Assembly: GCA_032719365.1 (NCBI GenBank)
Contig: CM064872.1
Location: 45,864,252 to 45,928,251, forward strand
DNA: 64,000 bases
Direction of reading: 5' to 3'
From: Prinsepia uniflora
Taxonomy: Eukaryota; Streptophyta; Magnoliopsida; Rosales; Rosaceae
Shown: one piece after another, positions 24,141 through 35,859 of the stretch
How positions within the stretch are numbered: position 1 is the first letter of the stretch
How the letters are laid out: the number at the start of each line of letters is the position of its first letter
Notes under the pieces: model-generated
The model's database searches: none
Told to the model about the DNA's origin: nothing
The model's input: the letters and a program-made list of their open reading frames with translations, nothing else
Made by a program: the position numbers and the translations under genes

Positions 24141-26681
24141 ATTCGTATCAGAGCAAGGTTTCGTGTGTCCTGCGCGAGGTTTGGTTCCTAGAGTCGTTGG
24201 TTCATCGACTTGAGTGGTGTGATGCTACTGTGGATGTGATGTCTCGATGCATAACAGCTCATCAGCAACCTGGATGCGATAGTGAGAGTACGTTCATTGT
24301 GGTTAGTTAGCCGCGATTGTTAGTGTCAGAATGATAGTCACTCGATACGTGGTACGAGGTATGACGTACGTCTGCTTAAAGCCGGAACGGTTAGTGCGTT
24401 GGCGGTGGTTTTGCTTGATGGTTGGACCTTAGGGTCGGAGATACGCCAACAAGATTAACCTAGATGGTAGCTGGTGAACTACGGATGAGTAGGTTGGTCA
24501 GTCTGTGGGGCCCGAGAGTAGCCCGTTGAGCTAGTGAGATACGTGGGCTGAGGAGGCCGATTGACGGTGGCCTGTTGGGCCGGATGGTGTTTGGATGATG
24601 ACAGTTTGGACTTGTGACTGTTTGGTCAGATTGTTCAAGCTTGGACTTGTACATCAATGAGTAGCCATATGTTTTGAATGGCAGGGTTTAGGAACTACTT
24701 TGAGATTTGAGGGATTCCCCCTAGTGATGGATACTAGTGGATGTTGGTGAGTAGAGTTAGGATAAGGAATGGTCTTAGTCAGGTGTGACGACCCGAGTGG
24801 TAAGGTTGTAGTGAACTAGTGGCAGTTGCGGGTTTGGATAACCCGGACGACGGGGATGATTTAGAAAACCCCGTGGGAGGACTATGGCTGGATTTTGAGT
24901 TCCTTGGAGAGGAACCCAGTAGACGTGCATAGTTTCAGACACCTGAGTTGGTGGTTGTGGCTTGGGCCAATTTACGGCCGGATTGGAGATGGTGCTGCTA
25001 GGCGCAGCCGAGCTAGGGAATGGTTGATGGACGACTCTGGACGAGTCCAGTATTGGGTACTTATAGTATTGGACTCTGACGGAGGTTAGTTTTCCCGATC
25101 CGAGTGAAGGTTAAGGGTTTGGCTCAGTAGGAGCAGAGGCTCGGGACTGATGTACTATGAGTCCTGGAGTAAAGTTGATATGCCACAAGATGGGATGCTA
25201 GTGAATGGTTGGATTGGCACATCGAGTCGAGGTTGTGGCCAGTCGTGAAGTGACAGTGTCGGGAAGGAAACACTAACTGAGCAGGGATATGTGTGATGAT
25301 CATTGGTAGGTCATGTTTCGGACGAACGGTCAGGATGCCATTAGTTGATCAGAGTGGCGCAGCGGAAGCACGGTGGACCTAGGTCTCGGGCTAGGTTTGT
25401 ATGGTCGGGGTTGACCACTCGTGAGGTTGGTTTTAGTAGACGCCCCCCCTGACATGTTGGCATATATCGGTCGGTGCCGAGGTTGGCACTTGGTGAGTGG
25501 CGACTTCGAGGGTGGTACTTGGGTAGTTTGAGGTAAGTGATTGAGGTTTTCGGGAGTTGGTGACTTGTGTTCTAGCGAGTGCCCGGAGTTACACCTCAGA
25601 AAGGTTGGAATGCAATCATCAGAAGGAGTGATGATTGATACTTGTTTGGGATGTGCATAAATAATGAGAGCCGACATGCGAGTTGGTCGGTGAGTTGATG
25701 TGGCTACGGACATGTGGTTGTGATCCGTAGAAGTTGTGGATCACCTAAGTATAGCGAAGTTGATGTTTGGACAGGTGGTCCAATAGTGGTACTCGTGTTA
25801 CGGATTAAGTTTCATAGATGGAATCTCAAAAATAGGAGATGTTGAGGTTAAGACGTTGAGGAACTGTGTTTGGTTCCGAAGTGGTGAGTAGGTTGGGTGG
25901 TAGCTACTCTGGAGTTGTGTTGGGAGACTCACTGTTGGGATGTCAGGATTTGTGACCCCCCTTGATCGTGGACACTTGTGGATGTGTTCAGGAGTAAGAA
26001 GAGTACTTGGTGACGTCGAGTGTGGCCTGTAAAGCGAACGTCTTGGGATTGTGCTAAGTTGGCTTAAGACAGGATGAAGTGTGATGTCGTAGTTGTGAAC
26101 CATTGTGTGTTCCGTTGGAAGATGACAGAAGGAAATGGAAAAGGAGTGACTATAACTGATCGATATGAAGTTATTGAAAAGAAGCCACAATCTAGCTGTG
26201 CGGTATATAAGATCGATTGGATTTGATGCAGTGGTCTGAAACCTATTTAGTCAGATCCACTTAGGCGTGTATGGATCGGGATTAGATTTCTTCTGATAGG
26301 TTTGAGTAGTTGTGGTGTAGGAGGATTGCCTGTGAGACACAAGTTGGATAGCTTGACCACCTTGGAATTGTGCAGGACATGTGTGGTTTGTCTCACAGAC
26401 GTATGAGAATTGGACTTGGATCTAGTGCGGGGTCTAGTCTGTGTACATAATGAGAGGAACGGGAGGTTCTTACTAAGCGACCAAGGAGATTGGAAGAATC
26501 AAAATAGACTCGAGCTGGTGTTCTTTGGAAGACGTTCCAGCTCTATCGTGATGGCCTAGTATAGGCTTGGATCGATAGGCTCTAAAAGTGACACGTGTTT
26601 GACTCGTAGTCAGGTAGTGGACGTACTGTAAGATGACGTTAGAAGCACGTGAGGATATACACTATGAGATGTGTTTAAGGT
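24141..26681 (+). mobile_element. Element E internal region, non-coding
   Basis: Starts with TATCAGAGCAAGG (primer-binding-site-like, first bases changed) and runs to the F LTR. Frames here are at most 130 codons, on the minus strand, and have no gag, protease, RT or integrase motif. Early in the segment GTGATGTCTC and CAGCAACCTGGAT match the start of the F internal region (30085-30118), so this is a related leader. The last bases before the next LTR, TTTAAGGT, resemble the end of a polypurine tract. The family function of such a region is not known to me. Confidence 0.65.
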
Positions 26682-28622
26682 TGTAACGACCCGTCCCGAA
26701 TTCCGGGATTAGATTAGTCATTAATCTTGATTAGTGAGGTTGAACGGTGGTTAGTAGGGCGGAATCGGACAAATTGTGCAAAATGACCGTTTTACCCTTG
26801 GTCGTGGGCAAAATGTTGACATTTTGATCGGGCGGGCAAACGGACTTTGACCGATGACCGTGACGTAGTTCGGGACGTCACGAGTTCATAGACAGGTGGC
26901 ATGTTCGATTCCGACATTCGTAGAGAAAGTTATGATGTTCGGAAGATGAGGGGTATTTTGGTAATTTCGAGTAATAGGGGCCAAATGTTGACTTTTTGAT
27001 TGGGAGGTCCGATGGACGAGGGCCAAGGACCGTTACGTAGGTATCGTCGATACGAATCCAATGACAGGCGGTATGCCGAAATCGGAGATTCGACGATGAA
27101 GTTATGGTCAAGGAAACGAATTTACGAACCAAGGCTCAGATTAAAATAATAATATAATAATGAATAGTGACTGTTGACTGTGCACCTCCGGATGAGTGAC
27201 AAGTGTCACCCATCCCTTGTTTCCATCTCCTTGTTTCCCTCCAAACATCATCATTACTACATCATCATCACTAATCCACCATTTCCCTTAATTAATCACC
27301 CTTAATCCTCCATTTTCTTCTCTGTGTACTGCAAACCGTGAGCAAAATCAGTGTGGGAGAATTGGGAGAATTGGCTCCCTCTCTCTGCCGTTCTTGAGAG
27401 AAAAATGAGAGACTCATCGATTGGGATACCAGGGGAAACACGAGGGATTGAGAGAGTATTGAATTTTGGGTTTTGGATTTCGGGAAAATTGGGGGGAAAA
27501 TTCGAAATGGAGGAATTGAGCCGTAAGGATCGAATTGAAGCTCACATTCAGCTTCCTGGGATCACAACGATCAGAATCGTCGAAGGAACGAAGGGAATTG
27601 GTGCTGTTTTGGCTCTGATCACACTTGGTGACAGAGGAGGAAAATCGAGTTTGAGTCGTGGAGTTGGAGGCTTCGATGGATGAAATTGAGGTGGGGAAAC
27701 TACTTCTCATGATCCCACGATGCTTCTGGGTTCATCAATTGAAAGAAAACGGTCGTGGTTGACGAAACTCCATGGTTGCACAGTGGACGGTGTTCAAGCT
27801 TGAGTCGTGATCATTTAGTGATCAAACGACGAAATTGATGTGGGGGAATTGTTCCTCATGGTCCATTGATGCTTCTGGATGCATCAATTGGAAGAAACCT
27901 GCAGCCATTGAAGGAATCCCATGAATGAACAGTGACCGGAGTGTTCTTCGTGTTCATCGTGGAATCGATGGAATCTGGGTAAGTGTTCGTGTAATTGAGT
28001 TTACAGAACTTAGATTAGACTTAAAACGAAACTAACTGAATGCTCAATTGAAGGAATTAAGGCTGAATTGATGGACATTGAACCGGGTCGTCTCGCGGGT
28101 AAATTGGACCCGTTTACCAGACATACGGGTTAGGACGATGCACTGTAGCAGGCGCGTGAGTTTCACGCGCAGCCACTCACGGCGGCGCGTGACGGCGCGT
28201 GGGCACGAATCTCGAGGTGAGGTCAACATGACTTCTGTCCTATTTAATGTAACAGACATTTTGGAATTGGTTTCGTGTCGATCGGACACCGTCTCGATAG
28301 TGTTCGGGATGTCCGAAGGTTTTAAATTAAGTTTAAAAATAAGTAAAAATTCGGGAAAAATTCGGGACTTTGATAGGATGTTAATGTTGAGGTTAGTGAC
28401 CCTCTAATGTGATTTGGACAGGATTGGGAGTCCCGGTGATAGTGGTGAGGCCCGGGAGGGCCGGTGGCACGCGTATCGAGGCATACCGTTAAAACGGTCT
28501 GTGAGTGGACTTTGGTTTTATAAATTCTATGCATGCCTAAATGTTTTATATGGATTATGGTTTTGATTGTATGATGTTGATTTGGTTGTTGGTAAATTGT
28601 ACGGTTTCACGTATTTTGAGGT

Positions 28623-28646
28623 GATTTACGTGCTTGCACGTAAATC
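28623..28646. repeat. 11-bp inverted repeat in F LTR
   Basis: Perfect arms GATTTACGTGC and GCACGTAAATC separated by TT. Counterpart in D at 10510-10531. Element C has a similar-sized hairpin at the corresponding place with different arms (40932-40955). Confidence 0.8.
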
Positions 28647-28734
28647 GAGGTTTTCCGGTTTTACATGGATTTTTTCATATTTATGACTTGGATATAATAT
28701 GATGAAATGGTTTTGAAATTGGAAATATAAACTC

Positions 28735-29120
28735 GGGCTTGAGGCCCACTTGTTTTGGAAATTTCGGACTTGGAGTCCATTTGAGTACGTAATCGGGCCG
28801 GGGGCCTAGTTGGTTAATGAAATCGGGCCAGGGGCCTAGTTGATATGAAATCGGGCTGAGACCCATTTGAGTTATGTTATCGGGCCAGGGGCCCAGTTGA
28901 TTTACGAATTCGGGCCGTGGGCCCAATGGGTTTATAAGTCGGGCTGCGGGCCCAGTTGGTTTACAAATCGGGCCGTGGGCACAGTGGTTCATAAAATCGG
29001 GCAGGAGGCCCAGTTGGATTATAAATGTGATTTCGGGTCAGGGACCCTATGTTTAATAATTGTGATTTTGGGTCAGGGACCCTAAATGGAATTACGTGGT
29101 TTTATGGAAATTTCGGGCAG
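28735..29120 (+). repeat. Type-b hairpin minisatellite in F LTR
   Basis: About twelve units of 25-35 nt. Each holds a 13-nt hairpin core of five bases, three loop bases and the complementary five. Clear cores: GGGCCAGGGGCCC (28882-28894), GGGCCGTGGGCCC (28912-28924), GGACTTGGAGTCC (28766-28778), GGGTCAGGGACCC (29035-29047 and 29070-29082), with one outlier at 29545-29557 (GGGTC GGG GACCC). The stem sequence changes between units but stays paired. Confidence 0.87.
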
Positions 29121-29311
29121 GGCCCATTGTAATGATGTGATAAAAAGGATTTAATAAAACTGTTTTCCATATACCATCTGGATACAAGGATATATGATGG
29201 TCTCCTCTAGATGTCTGGGACACTGGGGAAGTCACGGTGCATTGCCTGCGAGGGGTCATTATACGGAGCAGCCGGACCGTATGATGACTCAGGAGCAGGA
29301 TTGCTATGATT

Positions 29312-29449
29312 GACGTCAGGGACGTCAGACATCAGGGATGTCAGATATATGGACCCGGAGAGACCCCGGGCAGCACGCGTAGCTTATGAAACCGTGAGAT
29401 ATGACGTCAGGGACGTCTAGCGTCTGGGACGCTAAGCATCTGGGATGCT
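29312..29449 (+). repeat. Type-d chain of 15-nt hairpins in F LTR
   Basis: Five 15-nt units, each six bases, three loop bases and the exact complement: GACGTC AGG GACGTC (29312-29326 and 29403-29417), GACATC AGG GATGTC (29328-29342), AGCGTC TGG GACGCT (29419-29433), AGCATC TGG GATGCT (29435-29449). All five are perfect. Homologous chains lie in the B 3' LTR (56771-56930) and the 58104 solo LTR (60138-60295). Confidence 0.9.
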
Positions 29450-30031
29450 GGTGATGGTAATGGTAAAATATGGATTAATGAATAAAATGGCTTATTGGTT
29501 GGATATGTGTTATATGGTAAAAATGGATTATGAAATGGTATGTCGGGTCGGGGACCCTAAATGGTTTTGGATTTATGAATTTATATTTATGGCTTTGGGC
29601 GGTGGCCCACATGGTTTTAATATGTCTGGTGGGGGTATTCCACAGCTTTGGGCTGAGTTCCCACACTTGGTTTTTGGTTAACGGTTTTTGGGCTAAGGCC
29701 CTAATGGCTCGGTTGAGCAAACGTTTTGGTTACTGGTTTTCGTGGCATGCATACGTTTTTATTGGAGGGCATAAATGTCTTATAAATGTATTTGATGAAC
29801 TTATTGGTTTTTTTCCACTCACAGCTTTTGGTTTTAATGCCCTTCAGGTTGATTACGGATGCGATTGCAGCAGAGACTGGGACATTGCACACCTCCTCCA
29901 TCGGTCCTTGCGCACTCTGGATGCCCCGGTTGGGCAGTGGCTCTTGGTTATCCCTTGTCTGACACTCCTTGTTGGACGGGAGCAGGGCACATTCCACGGT
30001 AATCCCAGGGGGGTTGGGATGGGTCCTGTCA

Positions 30032-31342
30032 ACTTGGTATCAGAGCACGGTTGCTCTTGTGTGCGCGCAGGTCGAGGGTGTGATGTCTCTTTGGGCTGCA
30101 ATTCGTTATCAACCTGATAGATAGTTTTTGGGTTTGGATAGTGGATAGAATATGATTGGCCCGATACGCCGTGCATTAATGTGATTCGACCCAAGTGGGG
30201 TTGATTGTAATGAACTGGTATTGTGGGACCGTCGGTTCGGTCATGTGATATTGGATTGTTGTGCTACTAGGTGCAGCCAGGTTCGGGGAACCTCATGTGA
30301 GTAAGGGCCTAAAATGTGAACCCTAGTGGTGGTTGTTGGTGTGAGAGATGTTGGTTCATCGGAGTTGGGCGATGACCTAGTGGTGGAACCCACGTTGATG
30401 GGATAGTAGGATTGGATTTGATGTCTATACGATGTCAGGACCGCGGGGTCGGTCAGGTTGTGGATTTTATATTACGGAGAGCTGTTTGGTTCGGTTGAAC
30501 CATAGGGTGTGATTGTGGAACCCTAGTATTAAAAAGGTAAACCTTAATTGTGGTTAGTGGATGAGAACTTGTGCTGCGACGAGCGGCTGAGGTCATGGAT
30601 GACCATGTGGGTGGCTCTGGTGAGTCTAGTCAGAACTATGGGGTTCGATTTACGGATACGGTTCTGAGATAAATTATGGAATCCCGTGTTGGATCGGGTA
30701 TTGGTGTGATGTGTGGATGCGGATCTCGATAGCAATGACAGTTAGTCGGAAGTCATATGGAGATGACTGGCTATCGAGGGTAATTAGTGTGGTTATAATA
30801 CTTGGGGATCAGGGGACGTTCAGGGAACGTTCATTTTCCTGATGTGGGTTGTCATATTTGCACACGGTGTGCAAGTATGGATGTTGTATGTTGGTACTTT
30901 TGTGCCGATGCTAGTATGGATGCATGGGTGCTGATACTAGTGTTGTTGATAGTGTGTTGGTGCTGGTACTAGCGCTGGTGCTAATGTCGGTGATGGTGTT
31001 GACGATGAGCCACAAGTTGAGGTCTGACTCCGTCATGATGAACATATGTTCGGTCTTTGAGATTCGGTAGTGGTTGAGTGATGGACTGGATGGGATCCAG
31101 TTAAGATTGTAATGTGTTGGGATAAGTCCCAATAGTGGTGAGATAACCAGTGGTGAGTGGATTAAAAAGGTATAATTGAGAACTTGGAAAACTGAGTGTT
31201 GAACCTGTGAAGGTTGGGATTTGCGAACGGAACAATAACGGATTGATTGTGGACACGTGGTTGTCCAAGTGAGTGGAGGAGGTAGGAAGTCCAGTGGTTG
31301 GACTTGACATCTCGTTCCAGAAATTCTTTAAGGAGGGTAGAT
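30032..31342 (+). mobile_element. Element F internal region (primer-binding site to polypurine tract), non-coding
   Basis: Begins with TGGTATCAGAGC at 30035-30046, an exact match to the usual plant initiator-tRNA-Met primer-binding site. It ends with the purine-rich AAGGAGGGTAGAT (31330-31342) directly before an LTR. In between I see no gag or pol. The part 30720-31060 is the conserved non-coding domain shared with B and D, with the palindrome at 30858-30874 and the inverted repeat ACGTTC AGG GAACGT at 30816-30830. At about 1.3 kb the region is short for an autonomous element. Confidence 0.75.
30858..30874. repeat. Palindrome TTGCACAC G GTGTGCAA (F internal)
   Basis: Perfect 8-bp arms around one G. 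Identical at 52721-52737 in B; the core GCACACGGTGTGC is kept at 4939-4951 in D. It precedes a run of degenerate GGTGCTGGTACT-like repeats in all three. Confidence 0.82.
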
Positions 31343-33985
31343 TGTAATGACCCGTTCCAGAAATCGGGATTAGATTAGTTGTTAGTGACGGATTAGTGAA
31401 GGTAATTGGTGATTAGTTGGATGCATTCGGACGGGCGGTAAAAAATGACAATTTTGCCCTTGGAATGGGCAAAAAGGTTGACTTTTCGTTTTGGTGGTCA
31501 AATGGACTTTGACTGATGACCGTGATGTAGTTCGGGACGTCACGAGTTCATAGACAGGTGGCACGTCCGATTCCGACATCCGAGGAGAAAGTTATGAAGT
31601 TCGGAAGTTGAGGGTACTTTGGTAATTTCATTAAAGGGGCGATTTGTTGACTTTTCAAATGACCTGGGCACATCACGAACTTCGAGGACCATTAGGAAGG
31701 TCTCAAGTCCCTAATTACAAAGACAGGCGACATGTGTTATTTGGAGTTCGGGAACTAGAGTTATGGGTCAGGGATTACGAAGGGCAAAATGGTAATTTGT
31801 CCCTGAGGGGACATTTCCTGCATTGGGATCTGTGCCCACTCAGAGATGGACACTTGGCTGTTGATTGGAAGGGGTGCCGTAGGATTTTTGACGCGTGGTT
31901 GGGTCCAGATGGTTGTGGAACAACTAGTGATCGCCTTATTCCTTTTAAAAAAAATGAATGAAGGTATGCACGGGCTGGAAGACAGGAAAACAGAGTGTCT
32001 GAGGTTGGGGGTGTGCGTGAACCATGAGAAACAAGCCAATCCTCGTCAATTGAGAGTAGTGTGGGATGGAAATGGTGGAACTCGATGGTGAGAGGGTAGT
32101 GCCACTGCGAAGATCGTCGTGGGTGGCGATTGTAAACAGGAAACTCTGTACGACCCGTAACTCTCAAGTATACACAGTCACCTTCAAACCCCAGGTTTTA
32201 GCCATCGTGTGTGAATTAGGAGTTGGATAGAGGATTCAGACGTGTGTGGTGGTGCTTATCGAGACGAACGACGACGGTGGTAAGCTTTTAGTATAGTGAA
32301 CGGTTCAGTTAATTCAGAAATGGTTCATCATAATTTTGTGATTATTGATTCATTTTCTTTGTTGGAACTCGTCTCTGGAAGTTACAGAGGTGGTTTGGAA
32401 GTAAAAACCAGTGACAGGGAAGGCTGAGACCATGGAAACAGTGGAGAAGAATTAATGGTTCGAAAGCTTGATCGGACAGGTATTAAACAGGACCTAATTT
32501 CTGGATTTAATTAGTTAGAACATCTGTAGAGTTGGGGAGGAAATTAGTGGGCCAAACGGAACTGAAAAAGTTGAAAAAACCAGGAGGAACCGCCCTCGCC
32601 AGTTCGACTGGACCGATCTGACCCGAACCGGTCTAGACCCAATTCGGCGGGAGGTTGAAGACAAACAGTGCAGGCGCGTGAAGCCCACGCGCAGCCCCTT
32701 TGGGCAGCGCGAGTGGGCACGTGGCAAGGAGTTTGAGGGAGGTTCTAACATGACTTTTAAAGTATTCGATGTAACGAACATTTTGGCGCTGATTTCGAGT
32801 CAATCGGACATCGTCTCAATAGTTTTTGGGATGTCCGAAGGTTTTAGGTCTCGGTTAAAAATATTTAAAAATTCGAGAAAATTACGGGGCTTAAGTATGA
32901 TCATTGTGAAGTAGTTAGTGACCGTATTATTAGATTTGGACACCTTCGGGGAAGCCGAGGATAGTGGATCGGCCGGGAACGGTGTAAGTGCGCGCGTATC
33001 GAGGCAGCGGCGAACTGGTCTGTGAGTGAACTTTGTTTTCTAACTCTTGATTCATGCATATATGTTTTTATATGTTTTCTATACATGAATCTATGATTTG
33101 ATTTATGATCTTGATGGTTTATGATTTTGCACGATTTTTGAGGCATTTATGGAATAACACGTTTTACGAGATTTCGATCGATGCTATGGTTGAACGATGG
33201 TTTCGATGATTTGATTTCGGGATTTCAATGATGATTTGATTTCAATGATTTGAAATGGATTTCGGAAAAGTGATTTCGGGGTTGGAGCCTGTTCATGAGA
33301 TTTCGGTTTTAAAACTGGATTTCGGAAATGAGATTTCGGATATGGTTTTGAAACTTGGAAAGGGAATCTGGATTTGGGTTCAGAATGATGGTTCCGGATG
33401 CTAGCTTACGGAATCATTGTTGCAGATTCGGATAAGGATTTTCTGTGGTTTTCACTGTTGATTGAAAAATGGTTTTGGGTTTAAAGACCCGGAAAAAGAA
33501 AAAGGAAAACCGCTGGATCTGGTTTTGAGTTTAAAGACTCGGTATATGTTTTGAGTTTAAAGACTCGGTATATGTTTTGAGTTTAAATACTCGGATTTGA
33601 TACCCCCGAGGCCTGTGATTGTGTTCTGAGTTTACAGACTCGTTGATATCCTGGGAAGGCCTGATATTGCGCATGGTTTTGAGTTTAAAGACTCGGGCGC
33701 ACTTGAGATCCAACAAACTCATATGATTGATGTTTTTCACTAGTTTTTCACTGATTTTCAAATGTTTTGGGCAGTGGCCCGGATGTATGATTTGTGATTT
33801 GAGGCTGAGGCGTGGATTTGAATAACGGAATTGATTCGGGATTTCATATGGTTTTCATTATTGGTTTTGATATGAATGGTTTTCTGACATGACTTCTGAT
33901 ATGCATGCATTGGTTTTAAATGGAGGGTATAAAAGTAATTGTTTAATTTGAAATGTTTTGAAGTTATACTTTTTTTTAATAGTGC
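31343..33985 (+). mobile_element. Element E 3' LTR, 3' end truncated
   Basis: Starts TGTAATGACCCGTTCC immediately after a polypurine tract and is nearly the same as the E 5' LTR (21653-24140). It retains type-c hairpin sequence and about 300 bp that the 5' copy lacks, but stops near 33985 without the LTR terminal GGGCGGGT...CA. It then joins the older element G. The loss probably happened during or after the deletion that also removed the G protease. Confidence 0.83.
33477..33695 (+). repeat. Type-c hairpin repeats in E 3' LTR
   Basis: Six units: GGGTTTAAAGACCC (33477-33490), GAGTTTAAAGACTC (from 33527 and 33553), a mutated GAGTTTAAATACTC, GAGTTTACAGACTC near 33625, and one more at about 33681-33694. 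The number of units differs from the 5' LTR (three), so the array changes in copy number. Confidence 0.82.
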
Positions 33986-34099
33986 AGAGAAAAGACACTG
34001 ACCTTCAATCGTATAGGGCTTCTTGTAGTAACCTTCACTAGAGAGAACCGAAAAGGAAAATACGACACAATTTTTGCATTCAAGGCATAAAAGTTGTTG

Positions 34100-35100
34100 A
34101 ATAAAAACTGTTAAGGTTACTTGACTCAAATGGTGGCTACAGAACCATCAACAATTAAACTTTAGGATGTTCCAATCGTGAATGAGTTCCCTGACGTTTT
34201 TTTCTAGAAGATTATATGGTTGGCCACAATCAAGGGAGCGTGTTTTTCTAGAAGACTTATATGGTTGGCCACAATCAAGGGAGCGTGTTTTTCTAGAAGA
34301 CTTATATGGTTGGCCACAATCAGGGGAGAGAGAGTTTGCTGTTGACTTTTTTCCAGATACCAATCCCATTTCCTTAACTTGATATGGAATGGATCTAGTT
34401 GAGTTATGAGAAATTAGTGTTCAACTTTAAGAATTGTTGGAAAAAAGGGCTTTATTCAACCAAGCACTTATTTTTGGGGAGCACTCGTGTTATTTGTGAA
34501 GAAGAAGGATGGCTCTATGAGATTATACAACCCATTCCCCATATAGATGATCTTTTTGACCAATTAAAGGGAGAACATCTATTCTCTAAGATCAATCATC
34601 GGTAGGGCTACCGTCAGCTTCGAATCAGGGATAAAGATGTTCCTAAAACGGATTTCGAACTCGTTATGACCACTAAGAGTTCTAAGCTATGCCTTTTGGG
34701 TTAACAAAGGCTTGACAAGCTTTCATGGATCTTATGAATTGAGTTTTCCAACCTTAACTAAATTTTTTTGTAATTGTGTTCATCAATGACATACTTATCT
34801 ATTTCAGGGACCATAAGGATCATCTAAGCATTTGAGGTTAATTTTGGAGAGAATGAGGCATGCAGAATTGTGTGCTAATTTTGAAAAGTGTTAGTTCTGG
34901 TTGAATAAGATCGGTTTCTTGGGACATGTAGTTTTTACAGAAGGAATATTTGTAGACCCAAAGAAGGTTGAAGTGGTGCAGAATTGGAAATAACCAAAAA
35001 GTGTTAGTGAGTTTGCAATTTATTGGGATTTGCTAGTTACTATCTCCATTTTGTGAAGGCCTTTTCGACAATAGCCTTTTCCCTTACAAGGTTAACATGA
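34100..35100 (+). pseudogene. pol: Element G reverse transcriptase region, broken
   Basis: The segment opens with VPIVNEFPDVF, typical of the linker between protease and RT in plant gypsy pol, followed by a triplicated 15-codon block (34196-34331). The fingers are seen in WGALVLFVKKKDGSMRL, but about 15 codons normally following are deleted. The next landmark is IDDLFDQLKGEHLFSKI (about 34545-34596). The catalytic box, usually FIDD in this group, reads FIND (34779-34790): one of the two metal-binding aspartates is Asn. Stops and frameshifts are frequent. The enzyme would copy element RNA into DNA; this copy cannot. Confidence 0.85.
34196..34331 (+). repeat. 45-bp in-frame triplication within pol
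   Basis: Units at 34196-34241 (46 bp, slightly changed), 34242-34286 and 34287-34331. Each encodes VFLEDLYGWPQSRER or close. Related elements have one such segment between protease and RT. Units 2 and 3 differ at very few sites, so the expansion is younger than most of the decay. Confidence 0.88.
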
Positions 35101-35109
35101 AAATGAGCG

Positions 35110-35580
35110 TTGTTCGTTTGGAGTGAGGACTATGAAAGGACTTTTTGGACAATAAAGGATCGACTCGCCATTATGCCAATGTTAGTTCTACCAAAGCTCA
35201 ACCAACCATTTGAAATTTATACTGATGCCTCGCTCCAAGATCTGGGTTGTGCATTGATGCAAAACCAACGAGTAATTGCTTACGTTTGCCGGGAACCGAA
35301 GCAGTATGAATTGAACTTCCCAACCATGACCTTGAATTAGCTGGAGTGATCTTCACACTAAAGATTTGGTGGCACTACCTTTATGGGGAAATGTGCAGGA
35401 TCTACGCCTATCATCAAAACTTGAAGTATCTTTTGATACAGAGAGACCTTAACCTAAGGAAAAGGATCTGGGTAGAACTGTTGAGAGATTATAACTACAC
35501 CATTAATTACCATCTTGGATGAGCCAACTCGGTAGTGGATGCCTTCTGCCGGAAATCTTACAGACGATTAAATGCTATTT
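35110..35580 (+). pseudogene. pol: Element G RNase H region, broken
   Basis: FVWSEDYERTFWTIKDRL begins the region that links RT to RNase H in gypsy pol. YTDAS (about 35219-35233) holds the first catalytic Asp of RNase H. After the stop at 35338-35340 the match resumes: LAGVIFTLKIWWHYLYG and NYTINYHLG. The family enzyme removes the RNA strand after reverse transcription. The frame is open for 76 codons at 35110-35340, then broken by stops. Confidence 0.85.
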
Positions 35581-35859
35581 GGCTCATAGAACCCTTCTTG
35601 CTGATTGACCTCAAAGGGACAAGAGTAACATTGATGCCATGTTCAGACGGGGAACTACTTGCCCATTTTTAGGTATGATCAACACTTATCAACATATTTT
35701 TGGAGGCCCAAGGAAATGATGTGATATGTTGGGAATTCATTCAAAAGGCGAGTGCTAGAGAACAACAAGACCTTTGAGTCTCCAAGGATGGATTACTCCG
35801 ACTCTGGAGCCCTATGTATGTACCAGAGAACTGGGAATTGTAGAAGGTAATTTTGGATG

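Larger units (their letters stand above)
26682..30031 (+). mobile_element. Element F 5' LTR
   Basis: Plus-strand LTR of 3350 bp beginning TGTAACGACCCGTCCC and ending GGGTCCTGTCA. It is followed after three bases by the primer-binding site. It is a different subfamily from the flanking E LTRs. It contains a palindrome variant (27191-27214), a donor-like GTAAGT (27979-27984), the 11-bp inverted repeat (28623-28646), type-b hairpins (28735-29120, and 29545-29557), type-d hairpins (29312-29449) and an acceptor-like CCCTTCAG (to 29847). The 195-codon frame at 29530-30117 crosses the LTR end and the primer-binding site and is not a gene. Confidence 0.87.

Noticed and set aside
28735..29120. Possible CRISPR-like array of regularly spaced short repeats
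   Set aside because: Units are directly adjacent and degenerate, no unique spacers of fixed length, no cas genes, and the context is a plant LTR.
29530..30117. 195-codon open frame, the second longest in the window
   Set aside because: It crosses the F LTR end and the primer-binding site, has no known domain and its equivalents in other LTRs are not open.
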